Assembly: GCA_014380825.1 (NCBI GenBank)
Contig: JACMJD010000741.1
Span: forward strand, 1-5,863
Length of the DNA stretch: 5,863 nucleotides
Reading direction: 5' to 3'
Source: Phycisphaerae bacterium
GTDB lineage: Bacteria; Planctomycetota; Phycisphaerae; Tepidisphaerales; Tepidisphaeraceae
This document shows, one piece after another, positions 1 through 5,863 of the stretch. Each line of letters opens with the position of its first letter. Within the stretch, counting starts at the first letter, position 1. The notes under the pieces were generated by a model. It was given only the letters and a program-made list of their open reading frames with translations, was not told where the DNA came from and did no database searches. The translations under genes and the position numbers were made by a program.

Positions 1-719
1 ACGTGATTCTCGCCGACGAAATTAACCGCACACCGCCCAAGACGCAGGCCGCGCTGCTTGAGGCGATGCAGGAGCATCAGGTGACCGCCGGCGGAAAAAT
101 GCACCGCCTGCCGCAACCGTTCTTCGTGCTGGCCACGCAGAATCCGATCGAGCAGGAAGGAACTTATCCGCTGCCCGAGGCCCAGCTCGACCGGTTCATG
201 TTTAACATTCATGTCGGCTATCCGAGCGAGGATGAAGAATTTCAGATCGTTCGACTGACCACCGAGAATCGCAAGATCGATCTCAAGCACATCCTGTCCG
301 GTGAAGATGTGATGAAGCTTCAGGAAACCGTCCGCAAAGTTCCGGTGGCCGACCACGTGATCCGCTACGCGCTGCAATTTTCCCGCATGACGCGTCGCGG
401 CGAGCCGAACGCGAACATCCCCGACTTCGTCAAAGAATACGTTGCCTGGGGCGCTGGCCCGCGCGCGAGCCAGTATCTGATCCTCGCCGGCAAAGCGCGA
501 GCGCTGCTGAAGGGCCGCTATCACGTGAGCACGGAAGACATTCGTCAGGTTGCGATTCCGGTGCTGCGTCACCGCATCGTCACCAACTTCAACGCCGAGG
601 CCGAGGGGATGCGCAGCGACACAATCGTGAAGAAACTGATCGAGACGATTCCGAGGCAGCAGTATGACGACCTGGATGCGACGACGGCGAAGATGCTGAG
701 GGATCAACCCGCGGCGTGA
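1..719 (+). CDS. MoxR-family AAA+ ATPase, C-terminal part (5' end outside window)
   Basis: About 239 codons remain of a family usually near 330 residues, so the N-terminus with the Walker A loop lies upstream of the window. Numbering from the GTG at position 3: Walker B is ILADEIN (2-8), followed by the typical [16 protein letters not shown]; sensor 1 is in ATQNP (44-48); [14 protein letters not shown] (52-65) carries the arginine-finger region; the lid has a sensor 2 motif GPRAS (152-156). The GTG at 3 is not a real start, because it sits inside the Walker B strand. MoxR ATPases are cytoplasmic ring-forming ATPases believed to remodel or assist metal-dependent VWA proteins encoded next to them, which fits the three genes that follow. 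The substrate cannot be told from sequence. Family assignment is firm; the exact MoxR subfamily is not. Confidence 0.95.
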   Translation, partial: VILADEINRTPPKTQAALLEAMQEHQVTAGGKMHRLPQPFFVLATQNPIEQEGTYPLPEAQLDRFMFNIHVGYPSEDEEFQIVRLTTENRKIDLKHILSGEDVMKLQETVRKVPVADHVIRYALQFSRMTRRGEPNANIPDFVKEYVAWGAGPRASQYLILAGKARALLKGRYHVSTEDIRQVAIPVLRHRIVTNFNAEAEGMRSDTIVKKLIETIPRQQYDDLDATTAKMLRDQPAA

Positions 720-726
720 GTTTTTG

Positions 727-856
727 TCTCCCCTCTCCGGAAGGGAGCGGGAGGGTTGAAGCTCTTATACGTGCAAACAAGGATTCGCTAGCCGAACGGG
801 CGTCGAGTTGATTGCGGTTCAACCCTCCCCAACCTCTCCTTCCATGGAGTGGAGCA
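727..856. repeat. Inverted pair of a CT/GA-rich motif between the MoxR and DUF58 genes
   Basis: Two related 35-40 base units face each other. The core arms GGGAGGGTTGAA (749-760) and TTCAACCCTCCC (818-829) are perfect 12-bp complements. Beyond the core, the left unit (down to about 727) and the right unit (up to about 856) remain similar with gaps: both have a CTCC-rich strand, a TTCC and GGAG turn, then another GGAG. Each unit can also fold on itself; in the right unit CTCT around 834-837 can pair with GGAG at 851-854. The 57-base spacer 761-817 shows nothing recognisable. There is no T-run after the structure on either strand, so it is not a typical terminator. It looks like a dispersed extragenic repeat, but that needs a genome-wide search. 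Confidence 0.7.
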
Positions 857-860
857 GGAA
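851..860 (+). promoter_or_regulatory. Ribosome binding site of the DUF58 gene
   Basis: The purine run GGAGCAGGAA lies 4 bases before the ATG at 865 (GGAG is 10 bases away, AGGAA 4 bases away). It supports the start at 865 over the in-frame ATG at 844 and the TTG at 808. Its GGAG is also part of the right-hand unit of the inverted repeat and could be paired with CTCT at 834-837. Confidence 0.6.
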
Positions 861-864
861 CAGA

Positions 865-1791
865 ATGTCGGAGACCGTCGAAGACTATCGCAAATACCTC
901 GACCCGCGCACGCTCGCGAAGGTTGGTTCGCTTGAATTGCGCGCCCGCCTGATCGTCGAAGGTTTGATGACCGGCATGCACCGTTCACCGTATCAGGGCA
1001 TCTCGGTCGAGTTCGCGCAGCATCGGCCTTACGCGGTGGGCGATGATATTCGGCACGTGGATTGGAAGGTGTATTCGCGCACCGAGAAGGTCTATCTCAA
1101 GCAGTACCAGCAGGAGACGAACCTGAATCTCGTGTGCGTGGTCGACGCCAGCGAATCGATGGGCTACGGCACGACCAAGGCCGACAAGGACACGACGTGG
1201 ACGAAATACGATCACGCCACTGCGATCGCTGCGTCGCTGTCGTACATGGCCATCCAGCAGCAGGATTCCGTGGCACTGGCGATCTTCGATCAGACGCTCA
1301 GCCGATACTTCAAATCGAGCAACTCGCCCAGCCAGTGGAAGCTCGTGGTCAACGAGCTTCAGCAGGTGCCGCGCTGGAACAAGACCAACACCGGAAAAAT
1401 CCTCGATCAGATCGCGGAGAAACTGAACCATCGCAGCCTGATCGTGATCATCAGCGATTTCTTCGACGACCTCGACAGCATCAAGCAGGGCCTGCGACAT
1501 CTTCGATACAAGAAGCACGAGATCATGGTGTTCCAGATCCTCGACCCGGCCGAGATCGAGTTTCCGTTTGATGACGTGACGTTGTTCAAAGGCCTGGAAG
1601 AATCCGGCGAACTGCTGACCGAGCCGCGTGCGCTGCGCGAAGGCTATCTCGAACAGTTGCGGCAGTTCACGGATGACCTGAAGAAACTGTGCCGCGGGAT
1701 GAATATCGATTTCCAGAGATTCAGCAGCGGCGATGGACTGGATGTCGCGCTCAGCCAATTCCTGGCAACGCGCGCGGCGACGATGAAATAG
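865..1791 (+). CDS. DUF58 domain protein with VWA-like fold
   Basis: A complete protein of 308 residues, close to the usual DUF58 length of about 300. The DUF58 signature is clear: RSPYQGISVEFAQHRPY at 40-56, then VGDDIRHVDWKVYSRT at 58-73. A VWA-like Rossmann core follows, with a MIDAS-type DASES at 94-98 and a later strand with a conserved acidic pair, LIVIISDFFDDL, at 192-203. No signal peptide or membrane segment is seen, so it should be cytoplasmic. DUF58 proteins are nearly always encoded beside MoxR ATPases and are presumed partners or clients; no biochemical activity can be assigned. The start at 865 follows a good ribosome binding site, and translation upstream of it would read through the repeat. 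The gene ends in TAG, whose last bases are part of an AGGAG motif. Confidence 0.93.
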   Translation: MSETVEDYRKYLDPRTLAKVGSLELRARLIVEGLMTGMHRSPYQGISVEFAQHRPYAVGDDIRHVDWKVYSRTEKVYLKQYQQETNLNLVCVVDASESMGYGTTKADKDTTWTKYDHATAIAASLSYMAIQQQDSVALAIFDQTLSRYFKSSNSPSQWKLVVNELQQVPRWNKTNTGKILDQIAEKLNHRSLIVIISDFFDDLDSIKQGLRHLRYKKHEIMVFQILDPAEIEFPFDDVTLFKGLEESGELLTEPRALREGYLEQLRQFTDDLKKLCRGMNIDFQRFSSGDGLDVALSQFLATRAATMK

Positions 1792-1794
1792 GAG
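1790..1794 (+). promoter_or_regulatory. Shine-Dalgarno-like AGGAG overlapping the DUF58 stop codon
   Basis: AGGAG overlaps the TAG stop at 1789-1791. It lies 7 bases before an in-frame TTG at 1802, an ideal spacing, but 109 bases before the GTG at 1904 where the conserved part of the next protein begins. The heptamer inverted repeat fills the distance. It may be the ancestral ribosome binding site of the downstream gene, now separated from it, or it may drive initiation at the TTG inside the repeat. Confidence 0.5.
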
Positions 1795-1885
1795 TTGCCA
1801 GTTGTCAGTTGTCAGTTGTCAGTTTCAAACGCTCGCAAACGGAAGCTCTGCGCTTGCTGGCAACTGGCAACTGGCAACTGGCAAC
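1794..1885. repeat. Heptanucleotide tandem repeats arranged as an inverted repeat (stem-loop)
   Basis: The left arm is one GTTGCCA unit (1794-1800) followed by three GTTGTCA units (1801-1821), then GTT. The right arm is four perfect TGGCAAC units (1858-1885). The arms are reverse complements over 28 bp, except that the three GTTGTCA units give one T-G position each; in RNA these are U-G wobbles, so the transcript can form an uninterrupted 28-bp stem. The 36-base loop has its own short stem, 1835-1841 with 1851-1857, with one mismatch. In the frame of the downstream gene the region reads as low-complexity peptide including GNWQLATGN, a typical product of reading a 7-base repeat. Similar heptamer repeats are remembered from Acidobacteriota and Planctomycetota genomes, but this was not checked. 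Confidence 0.9.
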
Positions 1886-1903
1886 TTCTTGGCCGCTGGA
1901 TTT

Positions 1904-4111
1904 GTGACGCCTGCTTTCGTCGGCGCGGGGGCGCTGCTCGTCTCGATTCCGATCATCATCCATCTGCTGAATCGCCGCCGATTCAAAACCGTCGAATGGG
2001 CAGCGATGGATTTCCTCCTTCGCGCGATGCGGAAAAATCGCCGCCGCGTTCGATTTGAGCAGTGGCTGCTGCTGGCCATCCGGTGCAGCGTGTTGTTGTT
2101 GCTTGGCTTGGCGCTGGCTCGGCCGCTGGGGTGCGAAGACACGAGCCTCGCGTCGCTGGCGGCGCGCCGGTCGGGACTGCATGTGATCGTGATCGACAAT
2201 AGTTATTCGATGAGCTACGAGGCCGATCGTCCCGATGCCAAGACGCATCTCGATCAAGCGAAACTGATGGCGAAGCGCCTGATCGATCGATTTTCCTCCG
2301 GCGGCGAATCGGTCGCGGTCATCACGGCCGGTCAACCGGCAAGCGCGGTCATTGCCTCGCCGGTGTTTGACGCAACGGTCGCGAAGAATGCGATCGATCG
2401 GATCGAGCAAAGCTTCGGCGGAACCGATCTGCCCGGCGCGCTGGAAGCGGCCAAGAAAATCGCGCGCGAGGACACGCGGCAGCCGAATAAGTTCTTGTAC
2501 CTGTTCACCGATTCGACGCGCAGCGCCTGGCAACTGCAACGCAATGAGCAAGCACTGCAATCCACTGGCCGCGAGCTGGCGAAGTTGTACGAACGCATCG
2601 CACATTTCGATCTGGCCCGCGCTGGTCAATCCAACGCCGCCGTGCTCGACGTGAAGGGGTCGGCCAAGCTGCTGCGGATTGGGTTCAGCGACAATGATCT
2701 CGTCGCGCGTGTCGCAGGGTTCGGCACACCGCGCGAAGGATTGCTCCAGTGGCGGTGGGATGATCAGGTTCTGCCCGGCACGCAAACGATTCGCCTGGAA
2801 GGCGAGACGTCGCTCACCCAAAGAACGCAGCTTGGTCGCGGTGGGCTGCACGTCGTATCGGTGAACTTCGCCGGCGACGACCGCATCAAGATCGACGACA
2901 CGCGCAACCGCGTCATCGACGTCGCCAGCGAGATGAAAGTTCTCGTCGTCGAAGGTGAACGCAGTGCCGAATCACTCGGCGGCAGCGGCGCGCTGATCAT
3001 GGAAGCGCTCTCGCCCCGCATCAGTGCGACGGCCACCGAGCCGGGTGCGAACACGCGGCCCGGAAATTATCTCGCGCCGGAACTGGTGAGCGATCTGGAA
3101 TTCGGCGGAAAAGTCGTGAACGACTACCGCGCCGTGATCCTGGCCGGCGTCGGTCAGATCAGCGCGAACTCGGCCGACCAGCTCAAACAGTTCGTCGAAT
3201 CCGGCGGCACGCTGATGGTGTTCATGGGCGAACCGGTCAACAGCGAAAACTACAACACCGTGATGCTGTCGCGCGGGCTGATTCCCGGGCCACTCGCCAA
3301 GCGCATCACGGCGGCGGGAAGTCGCGAGCCGTTTTATCTTGACTTCAAGCCGAATGGATCGCTGCACAGTCTGTTGCGCAAGTTCCAGGGTGCGACCAAC
3401 AGCGGTCTGGAACGCGCGCCGATTTACACCTACTGGCAGATCGATCTCCCGCGCGAAGGCAAGGCTGACCGCGTCATGAATTTCCAACCGGTAGATCAGC
3501 ACATTGATCCTGCGATCACGCTGCATACGCTGGGCGCAGGCCATGTGATCACCTGTGCGACCGGCGCATCGCTCGATTGGACCGCACTTCCCGGCCGGCT
3601 GAACTTCGCGCCGCTGCTGCACGAATTGCTTTCGGGCACCATGAGCAGCGGCGATGATTGGATGAACGTCAGCGTCGGCGAAGAGCTGCGAATTCCCGCA
3701 CGCATTCAGCTCACGGCTGCACCGGTGCTGAAGGATCCCCAGCAGGTCGATATTGTGATGGAGCAAAGAACCGCGCCCGGCGGGCAGATCACGTATCACA
3801 GCAGGCCGCTTTCGCGCCCGGGCATGTACACGCTGATCACCGGCAACACGAAATTACCGATCGCCGTCAACGTGCCGACGGCCGGCGAAGGCGAGACGCC
3901 GGAGGCGGATATCCGTCCGATCGAATCGACCGCGATCAATAAGGCGCTGGGCGATATCGACATCCAGTTCGAGCGCGACCAGCTTCCGGCGCTGGTCGAC
4001 CGAAACGAGGCCGGCAATGACTTTGGCTGGAGCATGATGATGATCGTGCTGGCGATCGTTGGGTTGGAATGTTTTTTGGCGATGAGGTTTGGGCACTATC
4101 GAAGGACCTAA
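1904..4111 (+). CDS. BatA-like membrane protein with VWA domain and degenerate amidotransferase-like domain
   Basis: Read from GTG 1904 it has 735 residues. The N-terminus matches the BatA N-terminal domain: membrane segment 1 (about 4-23) ending in IPIIIHLLNRRRF, then VEWAAMDFLLRAMRKNRRR, then membrane segment 2 (about 53-72) ending in ARPL. A VWA domain follows with MIDAS residues in DNSYS (98-102), Thr in GGTDL (174) and Asp in FTDS (203). A beta-rich linker leads to a region near 343-456 resembling a class I amidotransferase or ThuA fold (MKVLVVEGE, YRAVILAGVG, FVESGGTLMVFMG) with no nucleophile cysteine. A C-terminal membrane segment is at about 710-729 with a basic tail. The basic inter-segment loop predicts that the large domains lie outside the cytoplasm. 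Start is uncertain: TTG 1802, 7 bases after AGGAG, would add 34 repeat-encoded residues; TTG 1889 is also in frame. I prefer 1904 because family homology begins there, although only a weak GGA precedes it. Confidence 0.88.
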   Translation: MTPAFVGAGALLVSIPIIIHLLNRRRFKTVEWAAMDFLLRAMRKNRRRVRFEQWLLLAIRCSVLLLLGLALARPLGCEDTSLASLAARRSGLHVIVIDNSYSMSYEADRPDAKTHLDQAKLMAKRLIDRFSSGGESVAVITAGQPASAVIASPVFDATVAKNAIDRIEQSFGGTDLPGALEAAKKIAREDTRQPNKFLYLFTDSTRSAWQLQRNEQALQSTGRELAKLYERIAHFDLARAGQSNAAVLDVKGSAKLLRIGFSDNDLVARVAGFGTPREGLLQWRWDDQVLPGTQTIRLEGETSLTQRTQLGRGGLHVVSVNFAGDDRIKIDDTRNRVIDVASEMKVLVVEGERSAESLGGSGALIMEALSPRISATATEPGANTRPGNYLAPELVSDLEFGGKVVNDYRAVILAGVGQISANSADQLKQFVESGGTLMVFMGEPVNSENYNTVMLSRGLIPGPLAKRITAAGSREPFYLDFKPNGSLHSLLRKFQGATNSGLERAPIYTYWQIDLPREGKADRVMNFQPVDQHIDPAITLHTLGAGHVITCATGASLDWTALPGRLNFAPLLHELLSGTMSSGDDWMNVSVGEELRIPARIQLTAAPVLKDPQQVDIVMEQRTAPGGQITYHSRPLSRPGMYTLITGNTKLPIAVNVPTAGEGETPEADIRPIESTAINKALGDIDIQFERDQLPALVDRNEAGNDFGWSMMMIVLAIVGLECFLAMRFGHYRRT
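4102..4106 (+). promoter_or_regulatory. Shine-Dalgarno-like AAGGA just before the BatA-like gene's stop
   Basis: AAGGA ends 2 bases before the TAA at 4109-4111 and 83 bases before the ATG at 4190. No purine-rich site is seen directly before that ATG (the preceding bases are CCCCGAATCTG). The intervening sequence is almost entirely the inverted repeat 4115-4180. With the hairpin folded, only about 17 unpaired bases would separate AAGGA from the ATG. The role is inferred, and a chance match to a 5-base motif is possible. Confidence 0.35.
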
Positions 4112-4114
4112 CGT

Positions 4115-4180
4115 GGCGTGGGCGTCCTGCCCGCGCATTAGCGGCTTGAGCCGCACGCGCACGGGCGAGACGCCCATGCC
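4115..4180. repeat. Long imperfect inverted repeat between the two VWA membrane protein genes
   Basis: Arms 4115-4136 and 4159-4180 pair over 22 positions with two G-T (wobble) pairs and two mismatches; the outermost 12 pairs are uninterrupted. A smaller perfect hairpin sits inside: GCGGC (4141-4145), loop TTGA, GCCGC (4150-4154). The element fills nearly all of the 78-base gap. No T-run follows the right arm, so a rho-independent terminator is unlikely, and termination here would cut off the last gene. The compact nested palindrome suggests a REP- or MITE-like dispersed repeat; copy number cannot be seen from one window. Confidence 0.85.
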
Positions 4181-4189
4181 CCGAATCTG

Positions 4190-5863
4190 ATGAACCGCTT
4201 ACTCGAAATCCTCCTCGGTCTGAATCGCGGCTTCTTGAGCCGCGATGGGGATCTCAGTCTCACGTTCAATCCGTCGTGGCCGTGGCAGGCGACGATTGGC
4301 GCGGGGGCTTGGAATTTCCTGCTCGTCCTGCTCGTGATCGGTTTGGTAGTCGTGATCTATCGACGCGAGGGTCGATCGCGGCCAGTGCGAATCACGCTGG
4401 GCGTGATTCGCGGCGCGCTGTTGGCGCTGGTGATCGCGCTGCTCAATCGGCCGGTGTTGACGCTCGGGCAGAGTTACACCGAGCCGTCGGTCGTGGCGGT
4501 GTTGATCGACGATTCGCTTTCAATGCGCATTCGCGATGCCAACCCGGATCCCAAAGCAGAGGCGCAATCGCGGCTGGCGAGCGCCGTGAATCTGCTGACG
4601 GGCGAAGATCAGAAGCTGATCAAGGACCTGGGCAAGGTTCACCAGTTGCGTTACTACAAGTTCGACTCCACTGCGTCGCCGATCACTCCGTCGACACAAC
4701 CCAGCGCGACTGCGAATCCGATCGTCGATGCGCTCAATGCGCTTGAACCGACCGGACAATCAACGCAGCTTGGCGCATCGCTGCGCGCGGTGTCGGATGA
4801 TCTCCAGGGCCAGCGCGTGGCGGGCGTGATTTTACTGACGGACGGGCGCGATACGCCCCAGCGTCCGCTAGCGGCGACGCTCGCGATGCTCAAGGACACC
4901 GGCGTCAAAGTCTTCCCCGTCCCGATGGGCTCCGATCAACCGCCGGCCAACATCGAAGTGCAGTCGATCGTGTCGCAGGATGCGGCGTTCAAAGACGACA
5001 TCGTGAACGTGAAGGCCACGGTTCGCGCCACAGGCGTTGGTGCATCGCGCAATGTCGTCGTGCGATTGAAGGACAAGAAAACCGATCGCGCCATGATCGG
5101 CGCGGATGGCCGAATGGTCGAGCAGCAGGTCACGCTGCCGAACGATCAGCCCACCGAAGTTGAGCTTCAGTTCAAGCCGGAACAGATCGGGCAGCTCGAT
5201 CTGGTCGTCGAGGCGATCAAGCAGCCGGGCGAGATCGATGATGATGACAACGTGCGCGAGCTTCAGATCGAAGTGCTCGATGCGAAGATCGCGGTGCTGT
5301 ATGTCGAAGGTTATCCGCGCTGGGAATATCGATATCTGAAGAACGAGATGATCCGCGATCGCACCGTCGACATCGCGTGCTGGCTGACCAGCGCCGATCC
5401 GACGTTCAAACAGGAAGGCGACATCCCGATCACGCGCTTCCCGGAAAACATGGACGAGATGCTGGCGTACGACGTCGTCGTTTTCGGCGACGTCGATCCG
5501 GATTATTTCTCGGATGCGCAGTTGCAGCTCGTGGCCGACTTCGTCAGCAAGAAGAGCGGCGGGTTCGGTCTTGTCGCCGGTCCGCAATCGGCGCCGCAGC
5601 GATATCGCGGCACGCCGATCGAAACGATCCTGCCGGTCGATATCTCGCGCGTGCAGGATGACGATCCGCGCGGCGGGGCGCTCACGCAGGGTTTCCGAAT
5701 TCAACTGACCAAAGAGGGCGAGAACTCGTCGATCTTCCGGTTCTTCGCGGACAAGCAGCGCAACGACAAATATCTCCGCGAAGACCTTCAGCAGCTCTTC
5801 TGGTATTGCCACGGCGTGCGCGTCAAACGCGGCGTGGGCGAAGTGCTGGCCGAGCATCCGGTG
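4190..5863 (+). CDS. Membrane VWA protein with amidotransferase-like domain, N-terminal 558 residues (3' end outside window)
   Basis: The frame opened by ATG 4190 has no stop to the window edge. After an atypical N-terminus (1-25), the family-like part starts at FNPSWPW (26-32). Membrane segments lie at about 41-57 and 69-90, separated by the basic loop YRREGRSRPVR, so the rest is predicted to be outside the cytoplasm. The VWA domain has MIDAS residues in DDSLS (107-111), Thr192 and Asp218 in LLTDGRD. A beta-sandwich-like stretch (about 255-345) follows, then an acidic EIDDDDN and the hallmark VLYVEGYPRWEYRYLKNEM (369-387), opening a class I amidotransferase-like region with YDVVVFGDVD (427-436) and FGLVAGP (459-465); no nucleophile cysteine is visible where one is expected. 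Relatives recalled run roughly 750-850 residues, so the C-terminus is missing. It is the first in-frame ATG after the TAG at 4139. Its job with MoxR and DUF58 is unknown. Confidence 0.9.
   Translation, partial: MNRLLEILLGLNRGFLSRDGDLSLTFNPSWPWQATIGAGAWNFLLVLLVIGLVVVIYRREGRSRPVRITLGVIRGALLALVIALLNRPVLTLGQSYTEPSVVAVLIDDSLSMRIRDANPDPKAEAQSRLASAVNLLTGEDQKLIKDLGKVHQLRYYKFDSTASPITPSTQPSATANPIVDALNALEPTGQSTQLGASLRAVSDDLQGQRVAGVILLTDGRDTPQRPLAATLAMLKDTGVKVFPVPMGSDQPPANIEVQSIVSQDAAFKDDIVNVKATVRATGVGASRNVVVRLKDKKTDRAMIGADGRMVEQQVTLPNDQPTEVELQFKPEQIGQLDLVVEAIKQPGEIDDDDNVRELQIEVLDAKIAVLYVEGYPRWEYRYLKNEMIRDRTVDIACWLTSADPTFKQEGDIPITRFPENMDEMLAYDVVVFGDVDPDYFSDAQLQLVADFVSKKSGGFGLVAGPQSAPQRYRGTPIETILPVDISRVQDDDPRGGALTQGFRIQLTKEGENSSIFRFFADKQRNDKYLREDLQQLFWYCHGVRVKRGVGEVLAEHPV
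4224..4246. repeat. Perfect 9-bp hairpin in the first codons of the last gene
   Basis: ATCGCGGCT (4224-4232) and AGCCGCGAT (4238-4246) are exact complements around a 5-base loop, TCTTG. It lies at codons 12-19 of the gene starting at 4190. Its centre, GCGGCTTCTTGAGCCGC, is the inner hairpin of the upstream repeat (GCGGCTTGAGCCGC, 4141-4154) with three bases added, which suggests a second, shorter copy or related element that now encodes part of the protein's atypical N-terminus. The match is short, so independent origin is possible. Confidence 0.55.

Noticed and set aside
808..864. N-terminal extension of the DUF58 protein from TTG 808 or ATG 844
   Set aside because: The added residues are encoded by the inverted-repeat unit, and a good ribosome binding site directly precedes ATG 865.
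1222..1231. Single GCGATCGC, the octamer known as HIP1 in cyanobacteria
   Set aside because: Only one copy was noticed here, and gene content does not point to a cyanobacterium.
985..1758. Long minus-strand reading frame opposite the DUF58 gene
   Set aside because: It mirrors the codon pattern of a clear DUF58 gene on the + strand, and its translation shows no recognisable domain.
1794..1885. CRISPR array
   Set aside because: The repeats are 7 bases long, contiguous and without unique spacers; the two blocks face each other.
2279..2409. Clusters of GATCGATC and nearby GATC sites
   Set aside because: They fall in coding sequence rich in Asp, Ile and Arg codons (GAT, ATC, CGA); no regular spacing or palindromic layout suggests an origin or regulatory role.
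1805..2851. Minus-strand reading frame crossing the heptamer repeat and the start of the BatA-like gene
   Set aside because: It runs antisense to well-conserved membrane and VWA segments and ends in repeat-derived low-complexity peptide.
4112..4189. Rho-independent terminator
   Set aside because: The hairpin is strong but no T-run follows it, and it lies between two same-strand genes of one apparent operon.
4276..4746. Plus-strand frame inside the last gene, in another phase
   Set aside because: Low-complexity Arg/Ala/Gly/Ser-rich translation overlapping a gene with clear VWA motifs in the correct frame.
4868..5857. Long minus-strand reading frame opposite the last gene
   Set aside because: The + strand frame from 4190 encodes recognisable membrane, VWA and amidotransferase-like segments across the same bases; the minus frame is a high-GC shadow.

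Overview
The window is a GC-rich (about 60%) stretch of one bacterial operon, read entirely on the + strand. It holds four genes of the MoxR/von Willebrand factor A (VWA) type: the 3' part of a MoxR AAA+ ATPase, a complete DUF58 protein, a complete BatA-like membrane protein with a VWA domain and a degenerate amidotransferase-like domain, and the first 558 codons of a second membrane VWA/amidotransferase-like protein that runs off the right edge. The gene order, and the presence of two large VWA proteins that each carry an amidotransferase-like region, recall Planctomycetota (Verrucomicrobiota or Acidobacteriota are less likely). This is inferred from remembered family patterns, not from a search.

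Layout: 1-719 MoxR C-terminal part; 720-864 gap with two inverted copies of a pyrimidine/purine-rich motif; 865-1791 DUF58; 1792-1903 gap filled by a heptanucleotide-repeat inverted repeat; 1904-4111 BatA-like protein (alternative TTG start at 1802); 4112-4189 gap filled by a long imperfect inverted repeat; 4190-5863 second VWA protein, partial. No RNA gene, CRISPR array, insertion sequence, clear promoter or rho-independent terminator was seen, and no minus-strand gene is convincing.

Functionally, MoxR ATPases are thought to act as chaperone-like partners of VWA proteins encoded beside them. Here MoxR and DUF58 look cytoplasmic. The two large proteins each have two N-terminal membrane segments separated by a basic loop, which predicts that their VWA and amidotransferase-like domains lie outside the cytoplasm. 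All three VWA-type proteins keep MIDAS-type metal-site residues, while neither amidotransferase-like region shows a catalytic cysteine.

The most unusual feature is at the junctions. Each of the three gene boundaries carries a different inverted-repeat element. At two of them a Shine-Dalgarno-like sequence overlaps or abuts the upstream stop codon and is separated from the likely start of the next gene by the whole element. Either mobile repeats have split ribosome-binding sites from their genes, or folded hairpins act as structured spacers in translation.
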